Both the position numbers and the translations under genes were made by a program. Shown in pieces: positions 1-10,584 of a stretch of DNA of 64,000 nt; positions within the stretch are counted from its first letter, which is position 1, and every line of letters begins with the position of its first letter. Below the pieces are notes generated by a model, which saw only the letters and a list, made by a program, of their open reading frames with translations, did not search any database and was not told the DNA's origin. The stretch comes from Termitomyces sp. T153. Taxonomy: Eukaryota; Basidiomycota; Agaricomycetes; Agaricales; Lyophyllaceae. The DNA lies in the NCBI GenBank assembly GCA_018296165.2, contig JACKQL020000143.1, forward strand, positions 1-64,000. Reading direction: 5' to 3'.

Positions 1-855
1 TCTTTTTTTCCTTTGTCCTTGTCTTCATTCTCACATTCATCACTCTTTGCACCCATCTTCCTGGTCTTGATTAGTGCCATTACATTTGACATGTTCTATC
101 CTAACCAGTGCTTTAAGCTTGTCCTGATATATAATTTAACACATTCTTCAGCTTTGTGCAGGTAATGCCTTTTCCTAGGATGTGTGATCAAAATGAGCAG
201 TGTCTTCTATTGAGTTAGCATACTGTGCAAGCCCAGTCACATTTCAAATGTAGTTTCTATACCAAAATTTAATCTGCTGTAAATATCCTACAATGTAGGT
301 GATTCTGTTACTCTAAAAGATAGATCAAACTTATTTTGTGATCATTTTCCAAAGCAATCTGCAACTTTTTGCTCCTGCTCACTCCAGAGTTCTTTAGCTA
401 TAGACAGAGCTGTCAATGAAAGGAGCTGTTGCAAGATGAGGGTCTTGGTCTGTGGCCATGCCACAAAAAACTCTTCTGAGATGTTCTCAAAGGAACATGA
501 CAGTTTTTTCTAAAGAATGGAAGTCTTTCTTCTATGCTTTCAAGGTATTGAAATATACTTCTTCATGATTTTTTCCTTGATATACTCTGGAGCTATCTGA
601 GATGCAGCAGAATAATGGAAACAAGGACCTCTGGATTATCCCCTAGCAAGGCTGATTCCAAAGGTCAAAATTTGTGAACTTTGTATGGATGCCAGAGGGT
701 CATTTTGAGATGGAAATAATATAGCTTCCACCCTAAAAACCATTGAAATCTGTAAGGGTATCTGGATCTAGCATTTTTTGGCCTAATTTTGTATACACTC
801 AAAGAAATCAAATGTTTTACGTGATAACAAAAACGTTAATCCAAAACCAAGAAAT
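1..855 (-). other. AT-rich left edge with a short coding-like segment
   Basis: No complete gene can be built here. On the minus strand, positions 509 to 342 form a 56-codon open stretch that follows a plausible acceptor (ctttag) and ends in TGA. It reads as a leucine-rich helical peptide containing AWPQTK, LILQQLLSL and AKELWSEQEQKVADCF. Upstream of it on the same strand (about 660-520) are further open pieces in shifting frames with GT/AG sites. This could be the 3' part of an intron-rich gene, or a decayed mobile-element gene, whose remainder lies outside the window. I do not recognise the family. Confidence 0.25.
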
Positions 856-952
856 AGCCCACCGCGAGGGTCGAACTCGCAGCCTTCAGATAACTCAGAA
901 GATCACCGCCTTCTTAAAAGTCTGACGCTCTGGCCGATTGAGCTAGGCGGGC
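856..952 (-). tRNA. tRNA-Lys (UUU) with a 23-nt intron
   Basis: Read on the minus strand, the 7-bp acceptor stem GCCCGCC/GGTGGGC closes the molecule. The D arm is GCTC...GAGC, the anticodon stem TCAGA/TCTGA holds loop CTTTTAA with anticodon TTT, and the T arm is GCGAG TTCGACC CTCGC. Between the base 3' of the anticodon and the rest of the loop there is a 23-nt insert, the canonical position of eukaryotic nuclear tRNA introns removed by the tRNA splicing endonuclease. Without it the tRNA is 74 nt. A box (TAGCTCAATCGG) and B box (GTTCGACCC) are intact, so internal Pol III promotion is expected. CCA is not encoded, as usual in eukaryotes. Confidence 0.93.
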
Positions 953-1606
953 CTTAATAAAGTCTACTCAACCAGCACATCTAGATCACTGCGACTCCCA
1001 TCAGCAAAAACAAAATTGGAATAAAAGTAAAATTGGAATCATTGTAAATGAATTCACCGTGAGGTCCATAACGGGATCTAAATATAAGAAAATTCTACTG
1101 ATTTGAGTCTTAATGTGGAAACATAGAATACAGTATGGTTACCATTCGCACGCGGACATGCTGAACATGGTTGTCGACGGAAAACTCGGAGCTTGACCAA
1201 AACTAGAGTGCTTGGGGTACACACCATCCGTGTACGGCACACGTCTGTATGTTTACGGTGAAATAACGCTTACTAGTGCAGTATGGAAGAATCTTAGACC
1301 TTCGACGGTAGGGTACAATGGGTTTACGGCCATAAACGACGATATACTGTGTACGGTAAGTTTTTGGATGAAGTTAGAAGTTTTCATGGCAAAAACTGCG
1401 TTTAAATGAGAATTATTTAAGTGGAAATCATAAAAGCCTATTCACATACCTCATGAGCAAGCGGCTGGGGTCGATCACTGATGACCACTTGTTCTAAAAA
1501 AATATGAGCAAGTACAAGCCTATTACCAGCCAAGTCATTGCTGCTTCTGACAGGTCAACGATGTCGTTTGGAATATGGCCATGACATAAACGGCTTGAAG
1601 TAATTT

Positions 1607-1772
1607 TACACATGACTCGATCGTTGCGGTACATTCCGACTCCAACACAGCGTTAGCATATGCAGAAAGATGATATGAGTACCTGTTTCTACACATGACT
1701 CGATCATTGCGGTACATGCGGGTTCCAACACATCGATAGCATATGCAACATGATATGAATACCTGTGAATGT
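1607..1772. repeat. Two-copy tandem repeat, 83-bp unit
   Basis: The unit begins TACACATGACTCGATC at 1607 and again at 1690. Both copies carry TTGCGGTACAT, a TCCAACACA block, TAGCATATGCA and a TGATATGA(G/A)TACCTGT end. They differ by scattered substitutions and small indels, so the duplication is old. There is no coding potential across it. Confidence 0.8.
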
Positions 1773-4423
1773 TGGAATAATAGAACGAAACGAGAACGAG
1801 GAACTGCTGGCGCCCAATAATCCGGAGGTACGCGACCCCGGATCTAACAAAGGCACATATCCCAATCTATCGGCGTCGAGTTTTGCCAACGTCAGCTGCC
1901 AGCTAGCTTATGTATAGGTGTTTCGTGCTGGGTTTGGACCATTGGCGCCCGTAACCATGACCATTCTGCGCCATTTAATACCGAAAACTGTTGGAAATAC
2001 AACAATCGCGGAGAGGAGTGTCATGTCCGTGTTGAACTCGGAGATTTTACCAAAAACAAGAATTTTTGTGAAAGACTTGGATTTACTTACGTCACAGTCA
2101 ACCCGAAATTCGAGCTCATCCCAAATTCAGCCTCGCAGTTGGTATGGCTGAGTTTTGCAAGTATGTAGGAAGGCTAGACACAAACGCGTGTGTTGCAATG
2201 ATCACCTCCAGAGTCTTTGGAGCTTCTCCCACGATATCGACGCAGCTGAAGTAAGTATCGGTCGATGTGAAGTAACCGCATGTCCAAATGAGCAGACGAA
2301 GAAGAGCAACTATCAAGGCGTTTACTGGGGCTGAAGTGACTATCGTGGACACTGAATGAAACCGATTTGTTGGGCCCGTCATCGAACTAAGAGTGACCAG
2401 GCAAAAGGTCGGATTAAGCCTGGTCCGGGCGCTATTTCAATGCAACAAAGCTCTGAACTCAACGGTCCCGGACGACCTGCGTTTCGCCGAGTTTATCCAA
2501 TTCAATTCACAGATCCGACTCACTTTAGCATAAATGAGACGACCTCGTTTTCCGAAATGTAAGATGAAGATGTTTAGGATTAACATGCGAATCTCTGGGC
2601 GAGCTGAACCGTCGCCGATTTCATGGCATTGAAATTCGACGTAAAGGCGGGTTCCAGGAGCCTCTGCGGGTTATGTAACGCATGCTACGTCACTCCGATC
2701 ACTTTTCTTTCCCCTTACCGCATTTCAAAGCCGAAGTCGTCAGCGGTCCAATACTGTCTAGTACCAATGTTTGGCAAAAGCTGGTGGCGGACGGTAGAAC
2801 TAAAGGTCAACATCAAAAAAGAAAAAATCTGTGCATCCTCGCTGCATTCTCCATTCGCGGTTGAGCCGCTCTGTCGCTCTCTCACTTGGCCCGGGCTCAC
2901 CCATCCCCTTCGCAGAGCAAGGCCTTTGTATCCCTGTTTCTCTCAAACAAGTGAGATTTGACATAGTCACTCGGATGGTACTATAGCATACCTCTCACCC
3001 CAGAACTTTAACACTTGTTGTCTCTCGTCATTTGACATTTACAGAAAGTGTCTCACCTTGTAAGCCAAGCTCGATTCCCGCACAGCCCGGCTCGCTCACT
3101 CCATAATTATTCTTGTACTTCCATAGAGCGTATGCTCACCCTCCTTTCTCTCCCTCATCTAGTCCGTGACGTTATCTGACGTTAGTTACTTCGCTTTCCG
3201 ATTCTATCTGTTACAATTACGATATACTTAAACTACTCACCCTCACCCAGTTTCTCATTACAAGTCTTAGCTCATCCCTTTCATCAGTTCATAGTATGCC
3301 GCCTCCGGCGGTTAGCTGTTCATCCCGTGTGCTTATCTCTGTCAAAATCTATCCAAGCGATTCTCCTTAGTAGAAGCACACTCCGCCCCGATCGAGCCGA
3401 ATTGATACATCTGGCGCCAGGCACGGGCCCAAATAACGCCTAATTTGGAGGTGGAATTGCGCATTTCGATCTTATCTTATCTATAATTCTGAATAACTGG
3501 TGGCATAAAGTTTGAAAATTTTGAAGCTTCTACACACACCTACTGCCAAAAGCGATGCGCCTGGACCGTGGAGTTGTGAAAGTAAAATGAATGACGAAAG
3601 AAGTGTAACGACTCCATGATGGTTGGATCCGTACTACTCCCAAGTCTCCAAGCGATCAGCTGAAGAAACGAGTGAACAGTGATAGGCTTCAACAGAATAG
3701 TATAAGACTAAGTGTGATACATCTGTCATGAAATGAGTGGTTCTTCAGGCGCTATGCATACCAGACGAATGCTACCTAGCACACCTATCCATGAATGTGT
3801 TGGGCAGTGCGTTCATGCATCAACATGTCAGCCACTAACCATTCAAAAAAGTCAGCGCCTATCACATAATTCATGTATCAAAGAACTCGCCACACCATGC
3901 CTGTCACAAGCGACCGGCATCATGATGCAACTGTCGTACGTTCATTGATGGGAAGCAGCCAGATTTCAGAAGAGTGACATACCAACCACCAGACTTCAGC
4001 ATGCATGAGGCTGCTGCCGCAGCTCTCGCGCTGAAAACGGGAAGTGCAGAAGAAGTGCCGGAATGGAAAAACAGAAGTTGCTTACAGCTTCTCCATATCG
4101 GACCCCTGCTCCGAAGGTCCGAGTCGTTCTCATCCGTATCGCGGGAGTTATGCGGGGCGAATTGTCTGCATGACGCTAAGCTCAAGTTTTTGAAAAAAAA
4201 ACTATATTTTTGGATGCATCTATCCACTTACATATCAGACAAGAGTATGGGAGCACAAGTAACAAAAATAGCTTGGGTCCAGGCCCTACATGATACACTT
4301 GGTACAGGGTGTACAAGTCAATTGGACAAGGACAGTAGTGGGGTAGGGTTGCCGTACATACTAACTGTCGTGCATCCTCGTCATGATTGACGAAACCTTA
4401 GTCAAAAAGCACTCCCGCGAGTG

Positions 4424-4470
4424 GTAGTCTAGTGGGTGATGTGATATGATTGCTATCGAAATTCGAGACC
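4424..4470 (+). other. tRNA-like Pol III A/B-box pair
   Basis: TAGTCTAGTGGG at 4424-4435 matches the A-box consensus seen in tRNA-Asp/Glu-like genes, and ATTCGAGACC at 4461-4470 resembles a B box at a normal distance. I cannot fold the surrounding bases into a convincing acceptor stem. It is a decayed tRNA or a tRNA-derived SINE head at best. Confidence 0.25.
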
Positions 4471-6073
4471 CGGCTTGAGAATATGACAGCCGGCAGAACA
4501 TGCCGATACGGAGAGTCGGAGCATTTCGCCTAGGGCCTGACAAGCTGAACGGAGCTCCTCAGTCTCGAAAATCTGAAAGTATAACCAACCTGTACTTACT
4601 AGTAGCATAATCCACCACGAACGAGCTGGCCGAAGCTGGCACCACCATAGTTGGTTGATTCTCGATTTCCACGAAGCATGGAAAAGTTTGCATCTCACTA
4701 GAGTAGTCCATCCATTTCCATCGAGCTTTCGTTGATCCTAGATCACGTATATGATTACCTGAACTCGACGAATCAAGAACACTGGGGAACGGACTACGAA
4801 GTGGGGTTGTCTTCACGATACTACTTAGTTGAGCATGTGAATGATTAAATAGAGATACAGAATGTATTACCTACCCAGGTTTCTCCACTCGTCGTACCGT
4901 CGTACGATGCCAAGTCTGCTGCGTTACCGACCCAGGGCACAGTATTGCATCTCGTACAATCCCGCAAAGAGAAATATGTACTTACATATAATAGATTGAA
5001 TAAAAGACTCACCTGATTGGATGATCAAGGTCGCTGTTCGGGACTCGGAAACTACAAAATCATCCATGACGCGGACGCAAGGTGGCTGCGATCGAAGATG
5101 AGTACATATGTAGGACAATTCTTGCTGACTCACCCGGTGGATGGAATGGCTAAGTTTCCGACTTCAATAGATATCGCGTCTAGTGCGGGAAGTGTCATTG
5201 TTGGGCGACACCGGCGGGACTTCTTACACAAGTGTTTCTTTTAGTATAGATTGCCAGATCACTTGATCACACTTGGCTTATAGAGTCAGTGAAAGTGCCG
5301 GTGTTGGATTCTTATGCATGTGGCACTATCCGGTTGGCAAGTCTTGGTCTGGTCACCGGTCGGTAGCGGCGCCAATGACGCGGACGAGTCAAGTTAGTCA
5401 AGCTCAATGTGGTGAACGGTAGCTATCGTCCATTGATTTCGATCTGTACGGAAATTCCGGGAGCCTTATCCGAGTCTGTACTCATTCGTGAATGTGACGA
5501 CCATTGACTCACACACTCGTTGCCGGTGTGACCGCTAACAGTGGGCGCGCCTCGTTGCAAGTTGCCTAAGCTACGTGGCATTCGAGCGCCCTGTCATTTC
5601 ATCGCCACAGACGCAGTACGTGGCACTGATTGTCAAAAGTATCACATCAGTTTTTTTTTCACTCTAACCGAAACAAGCGGTTGTGATAGTTTCTCTGGCA
5701 TTCAAAAAAACTTGTATCAGATTGAGCTTAATAAAAGTGCGTACGTATATATTTTAAACTGAAATGCTAGTAGTATAGAGGTGGATGCGATGAAATGGGA
5801 TGATGCAAGTGCTGTTAGTGACAGTGATGAGAATATGATGATAATGTGAAGTACAAGAAGCAAATAAAATAACAGAGCATGAGCTATAACAGATTCGGAT
5901 GAAACACGATGAGAAAGAGACGCCGAGGAGCAAGAAGATTGAAGTCGTGATGCTGAGAACATAGAATAATTATACTAGACGCCGACGTCCTCTCAGTAAA
6001 ACTTTGGAGAGAAACAGGACGGAAATCAGGATACTGATGCACCGGCTGAAACACAACCCCTTATGCTGGTGGG

Positions 6074-7052
6074 TTATGAGAATTGGCCGTGGTTGTGGGA
6101 TTCGTGAGCCGGCGTGGATATAGGGATGATGGGAAATGAACGAAGAAGTTCCAGCGTCTTGGAGGAGTGCTGGGGCTGTGTTCCCTTGTGCGTAGGAGGG
6201 TAAGCCGGGGATGACTCCAATGTAGACGGAGTGCGCGGGGAGTCAGATCCTGGTGATGACGAGGACTCGGGGCTGGAAGGATCCAACCCAGGAACGGGTT
6301 GCGGATGCCGCGCATGTGATCGGTGGGTATGATGAGGATGAATGAAGCCACGAGAGGCACGATGGGAATGAGATGGAAGGGCGACAACGGAAAGACCATC
6401 ATGGTGTGCAAGGAGATCGTCCTCTGTGATACCAAGTTGGAAGTCGAGGACGTCAAGGAACTCGCGCTCAATGCGACCGACGTCTCGCTTGCCGAAAACG
6501 CCGGTGCAGAGTGCCCAATGAACGTTCTTCAGAGTAGAATCATTCAGGTACTGGAAAATATCGAGTCAGCTGTCAAGACCGAATATATGGAGGATGACCA
6601 CACACTTTTGAAGCAACAATTAGTGCGCCGAGGAAGACTCGCTCCAGTGCCCACTCTTCCAACGCGATGTGTAGATGTGGCTTTGCTCGGTCAATGTAGA
6701 CAAGTGTAGCAAGGAGAGTTGGGGTAGAGACTTCGGCACGTTTTATGACGTTGTTAGCAAAGGCAGTGAATTTAGCATGCTCTGGGCGACGAGACAATGG
6801 ACGTCCGCGTGTTGAGGAGGGGCGACCCATGGCATAGTCAACAGTGTCAACCACACAGTCAATCACATACTCTGGATGCAAGAGATAAGGAAAAGCTCAG
6901 AAGACCATAAGCCAGTTTAACACACCGATGATACTGCGAGAGATCTTGAGGTCGATGAGCTCGAGGAGGATGGGGGAGTGCCTAGAGGGGTCGACGAGAC
7001 TGGCATGATGGACGGGCGAGAAGGAGGGCGATGCGTGCGGGGAGACTGACAT
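6074..7052 (-). CDS. PHO80/PCL-type cyclin
   Basis: Three exons, 7052-6926, 6871-6606 and 6550-6074, join in frame to 289 aa; introns are 54 and 55 nt with GTGTGT donors and CCAG acceptors. The cyclin box spans about residues 77-181. Helix 1 is FTAFANNVIKRAEVS, then TLLATLVYIDRAKP, then the ALERVFLGALIVASKYLND helix typical of PHO85-partner cyclins, and a closing EREFLDVLDFQLGITEDDL. Family members bind a PHO85-like CDK and direct it to substrates in nutrient, morphogenesis or cell-cycle control. The tail (about residues 182-289) is rich in Pro, Ser and His and looks disordered. The start ATG at 7052 opens the only frame leading into the box. A minus-strand TATATA lies about 55 nt upstream. 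The gene sits alone. The specific PCL subgroup cannot be assigned. Confidence 0.88.
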
Positions 7053-7103
7053 GTCTGAAGACTGGGGCAGATGAGTGGCAACTTCATTGGAATTGAGAAG
7101 GAT

Positions 7104-7112
7104 ATATAAAGG
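7104..7112 (-). promoter_or_regulatory. Candidate TATA box of the cyclin gene
   Basis: The minus strand reads CTTTATATATCC here, 52-60 nt upstream of the cyclin ATG. This is consistent with a core promoter and a short 5' leader. Position and sequence are the only evidence. Confidence 0.35.
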
Positions 7113-8341
7113 GTTCGGGAGCAAGAGAGCCGATGCGAAATTGTAGAAACGCCCAAAGTGGAAGCGATGCGATCGGTGGACAAAGGATCTGACAAACCGT
7201 CCGTCCGAGCTGGGTCAGCTTGACTCGACTCCTTCCAAATCCGGTCAACCCACACGCCCCGCCGTCCTCCACGCAACACTCGGCCACCAAGCTGAGTCCG
7301 CCTACTTGTTGCGCAGCCGCTTAACGCTCCCCATGTCTTCTTCCACAGTTCCTCCGCCCTCCCCGCAGTCCTCGTCATACGTGGACGCGGCTTCTCCATA
7401 TCCACGTCAGTCATGTTCCTTTTTCGACGTAATTCCGGGCGTATCGCCTCTGGCCACTTTCGATCATCATTACTCCCCAGCGCTCAGGTGATAGCTATTG
7501 TTCCCTCAATTCATTGGGATACACATGCATAGCCTCTCCATTGTGTTGCGGAAGCACAGAATACAATTTAATTTCTTTTCTCGCCAGTTCACGGAAAGTC
7601 TTCTATCCATATTCGGCCAAACTACCTAAATTCAGGAGGGCCATGTCTTCCGGAGACAAACATCAGCATCTTCTATAACTCGGGATAATGTATCACACTC
7701 AGTCATGACTCCATAATTGCTGATATACTCTGCACAATTCTCACTAATCCTCAGTCACATAACCCGACAACCATCACTCACGTCACAATTTCACTTAATC
7801 AAGACTTTGGACCATAATCGATAATCTCGCATGGTGGGCGCAACCGTCATCATGCATCCACTTTAATTCTTAGTCACAATATGGTTTGATTCGATTAATC
7901 AGTCGGTGTCTCTCCACCACCTGAGGCCCGCGCGGATTTCTCCACCGACTTTTTACCTCGGATTCAGTTGACGAGTTGTCTCCATTTTGGGGTCACAATG
8001 CGCCAAATGTGATCCTATTGATAGGCGCCATCACAAGCACGAGTTTTCCAAATACATTCATCGCAGCCGCTTACTCTATCTATATATATTTACCCTGCTC
8101 AGTGCACTCGAACACTTGTACGCGTGAACACCTAAATTGCTATTCAAGGGTGAAGTCATGCTGCTACTTTGCCTTGCCATTCCCATACTAAGACTATAGT
8201 GGGCAATCCACCTGGTTTGGCTACTGCCGCGACATTGCCACCCCCTCATGTCATGAGGGATTTTCAAGGGTGATTCTTGTCGGTAAAATCACTTAATGAT
8301 CCACTGTATGGGTGTCACTGGACTCTAGGCTCTCGAACGCG

Positions 8342-8990
8342 GATGACTACCCGACGTTAAAAAGTCCTCACCAATGGGCCTACGGTTTTATATATAACTA
8401 GCAAGAAAACAAGAGCGTGGCCTCACCCCGTTAGGCGTACACCCCAAGAAAAACTTTTCAGTCCGAGGTATATATCGTCGTTCCTGTTGGTTGGCCAGCT
8501 TCTAAACGACGACCCGACGTTAAAAAAATCCTCGGCAATAAGACAGCCTTTATGTAGCTCAGTAAGAAAACAAAAACGTCGTTCACCTCATCAAGCGTAC
8601 ACCAGCATTACAGGCAAAAGTTTCCAGCCCGAGGTACCCTCGTTCCTACTGGTCGTCAAGAGTGTCGGCGAGGATCAAGAACTCCGGTCCCTCTCAAGAA
8701 TTCTCTACCTGCCCGTCAAAGAAACAAAGCTCAAAACTCAGGCTCTTGTATTTCTCAGGCCGTCGTCCTATTTGTCCGTTACGACATTCCGACGTCAAAA
8801 ACTCCTCCCTAACAGGACAGTTTAATGTATAATAGTTACCGCTCTTGGAAAGAAAACAAGAAACGCGGCTCACCTCGTCAGTCTGGCGTACACTACAGGC
8901 ACTGGAAGAAGTTAAATCTTCTCAGCCCGAGGTCCCCTCGTTAATATCGCTCATCAAGAGCCTCGTCGACGACCAATCACTCGGGATCTA
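8342..8990. repeat. Three diverged tandem repeats, 160-270 bp
   Basis: Copies start near 8342, 8506 and 8779. Each carries the same ordered blocks: CCGACGTtAAAAA then TCCTC, AGAAAACAAgA, GGCGTACAC or AGCGTACAC, and CAGcCCGAGGT followed by a CTCGTT box. The second copy is longer because of an extra segment before the third. Divergence is high, so this is an old array. The conserved boxes could be protein-binding sites or fragments of a degraded transposon end. No ORF crosses the copies in a constant frame. Confidence 0.7.
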
Positions 8991-9614
8991 GCCCATCCCA
9001 GGGAAAGTGCTCTCACTGTCATGCCTCAGCGTCGAAAAGAGCTCGAAAATCGTATACTCTACACCTCACAAGGAAAGAGTGACCTACACTAACCACCAAC
9101 GTCCGTCGGTACCGATTTGGCCAGACTAAGTAGCCAGTTCTCAACTTGAATCTTCCCGCATGGCAGGCTGATCATGATACCCTTCGAAGAAACTTCTCAC
9201 TCATCCTCGATCGCCTGCGAAAGTGCATAAGTAGATCTGACTTGATCTAGTTGACTAAATTCATCCAGTCCACTCAGCTTCTAGCGGGAAGTGCGATAGA
9301 TCTGTCGTCCCCGTGTCTCTGCTGTCTATCTGGCCTGCTACACATGGCATCGATGATATTACACTGTACATATATGGACTAGGTCCTGCCAGTTGCGCCC
9401 CAATCAGGCTGAGCACCAACGACGAATCATCTGGGGTGCCGCAAGCTGGAGTTGGAGATAAACTGATAAGTCGAACGTTTAGGTAAAGGTCGCGGCTGGT
9501 TGGAGGTGCCAGCTCGGTCTGCTCTCCAAATTAATCAGACGAATCTTGATCTTGAGTTTGGCAGGCGGGACTCGTTCGGACACCTGTCTATCTGATGATG
9601 ACGCGTCGTGACTG

Positions 9615-9919
9615 CGCTGTCGCTCGATATTTCTCTATTCGCGCCCTTCACTTATGGAAGTAAACTTTGTTTATATGTAGGATGCCTCAGTTTTTTCGGT
9701 TTGAATGATTCAACCGACAGAATAGGCTCAGACAAAAGGTCTTGACACTGTCACTAGTACGCGCGGTCGACTATAATGTGTTGTCGTTTGAGATCTCTAT
9801 TCGCGCCCCTTCTTCACTTATGTAAAGGCTACTACGCTATCTCAACTTTTTCAGGTTGAATAATTTGGACATAACAGGGCCTAGACAACAGGTCTTGAGA
9901 TTGCAACTGGTACGCGCGG
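9615..9919. repeat. Two-copy tandem repeat, about 152-bp unit
   Basis: Both copies contain TCTATTCGCGCCC, a TTCACTTATG block, TTTTTCgGGTTTGAAT-like and GGTCTTGA blocks, and end in GTACGCGCGG (9758-9767 and 9910-9919). The spacing of the terminal box gives a period of 152 bp. Sequence between blocks is diverged. Confidence 0.72.
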
Positions 9920-10482
9920 ATGATTAGAATCGATCCTCACGTGGAATTGCTAGCCAGTAGACTATACGCTGAGCTTCTAAGTTCTATCTGGCAATCTGGC
10001 ATACGAACAATGGAAGAGGAAGAACGGAAAAAAAGGTCCGAAAGGAGATCATGAGGTATTCGTATAAAGTTTATTGCAAGTTCGCAGATCTCATGTATAT
10101 CTACAGCGTCATGAATGCACACGAGTTCGTATGAATGAAGGAACAATTGGGCGCATCGCTTAAGGTTTGTAGTTTAATCTTTTTTTTTGGTGGTGTTTCC
10201 AACTTTTTTTTTGTTGGAAGGCAACTTGACGTATCTACATCTTCCCAGAAAATGGACGGAACGAATCCTGTTAGCTTCAAGTTGCCTGCTTAACATAGGG
10301 GGATTGAACCTCCATATCACTAAGGAAGGAATGCTTTTACGCACGAATTTCAAATTTTTTGATTAACTCTGAAAGACAGTGTAGGGCTCAATGACCCTTT
10401 ACAGTCATAATACCCACCAAACCTCCCTTGTGCGGCTGACCTCCGGGCACCCATGGAGGTAGGTGCCCAGGTGGTAGGGGTA

Positions 10483-10584
10483 GGGGATATGGTTTGAACC
10501 CAAAACCTCCTGCTGCATTATCTCAACAGAGGGCCTGTCAAAGGGCCTGGACTTGTGTGGTGTGCCGCTCCACCACGCATCCCC
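10483..10584 (-). other. tRNA-like element, possible SINE head
   Basis: On the minus strand GGGGATG at the 5' end can pair with TATCCCC at the 3' end as an acceptor stem. A TGGTGGAGCGG A-box-like D arm follows, and GGGTTCAAACC provides a B box near the 3' end. At 102 nt with a long insert between the boxes it resembles a tRNA-Leu/Ser type molecule that has decayed, or the head of a tRNA-derived SINE. A gggcacc/ggtgccc inverted pair lies just outside. No convincing anticodon arm is seen. Confidence 0.35.

Larger units (their letters stand above)
953..6073. other. 5.1-kb gene-poor interval
   Basis: No recognisable gene. Open frames of 60-140 codons occur on both strands (for example around 2116-2382 and 3904-4390), but they overlap each other antisense and show no family resemblance. 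A multi-exon-like minus-strand stretch at about 4450-5240 has several good GT/AG pairs, but no single phase-consistent reading survives. The interval contains one two-copy tandem repeat (1607-1772) and one tRNA-like A/B-box pair (4424-4470). Confidence 0.4.

Noticed and set aside
743..925. 60-codon open frame over the tRNA
   Set aside because: It runs through the antisense of tRNA-Lys; not a gene.
3904..4390. Overlapping 107- and 138-codon open frames on opposite strands
   Set aside because: They cover the same bases in antisense; neither has family features or splice partners.
4450..5240. Multi-exon gene candidate on the minus strand (MDDFVVSESRTATLIIQS, ASYDGTTSGETW, ARWKWMDYSSEMQTF pieces)
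   Set aside because: Individual pieces and GT/AG pairs look good, but phases do not agree between adjacent pieces and stops appear in every joined reading I tried.
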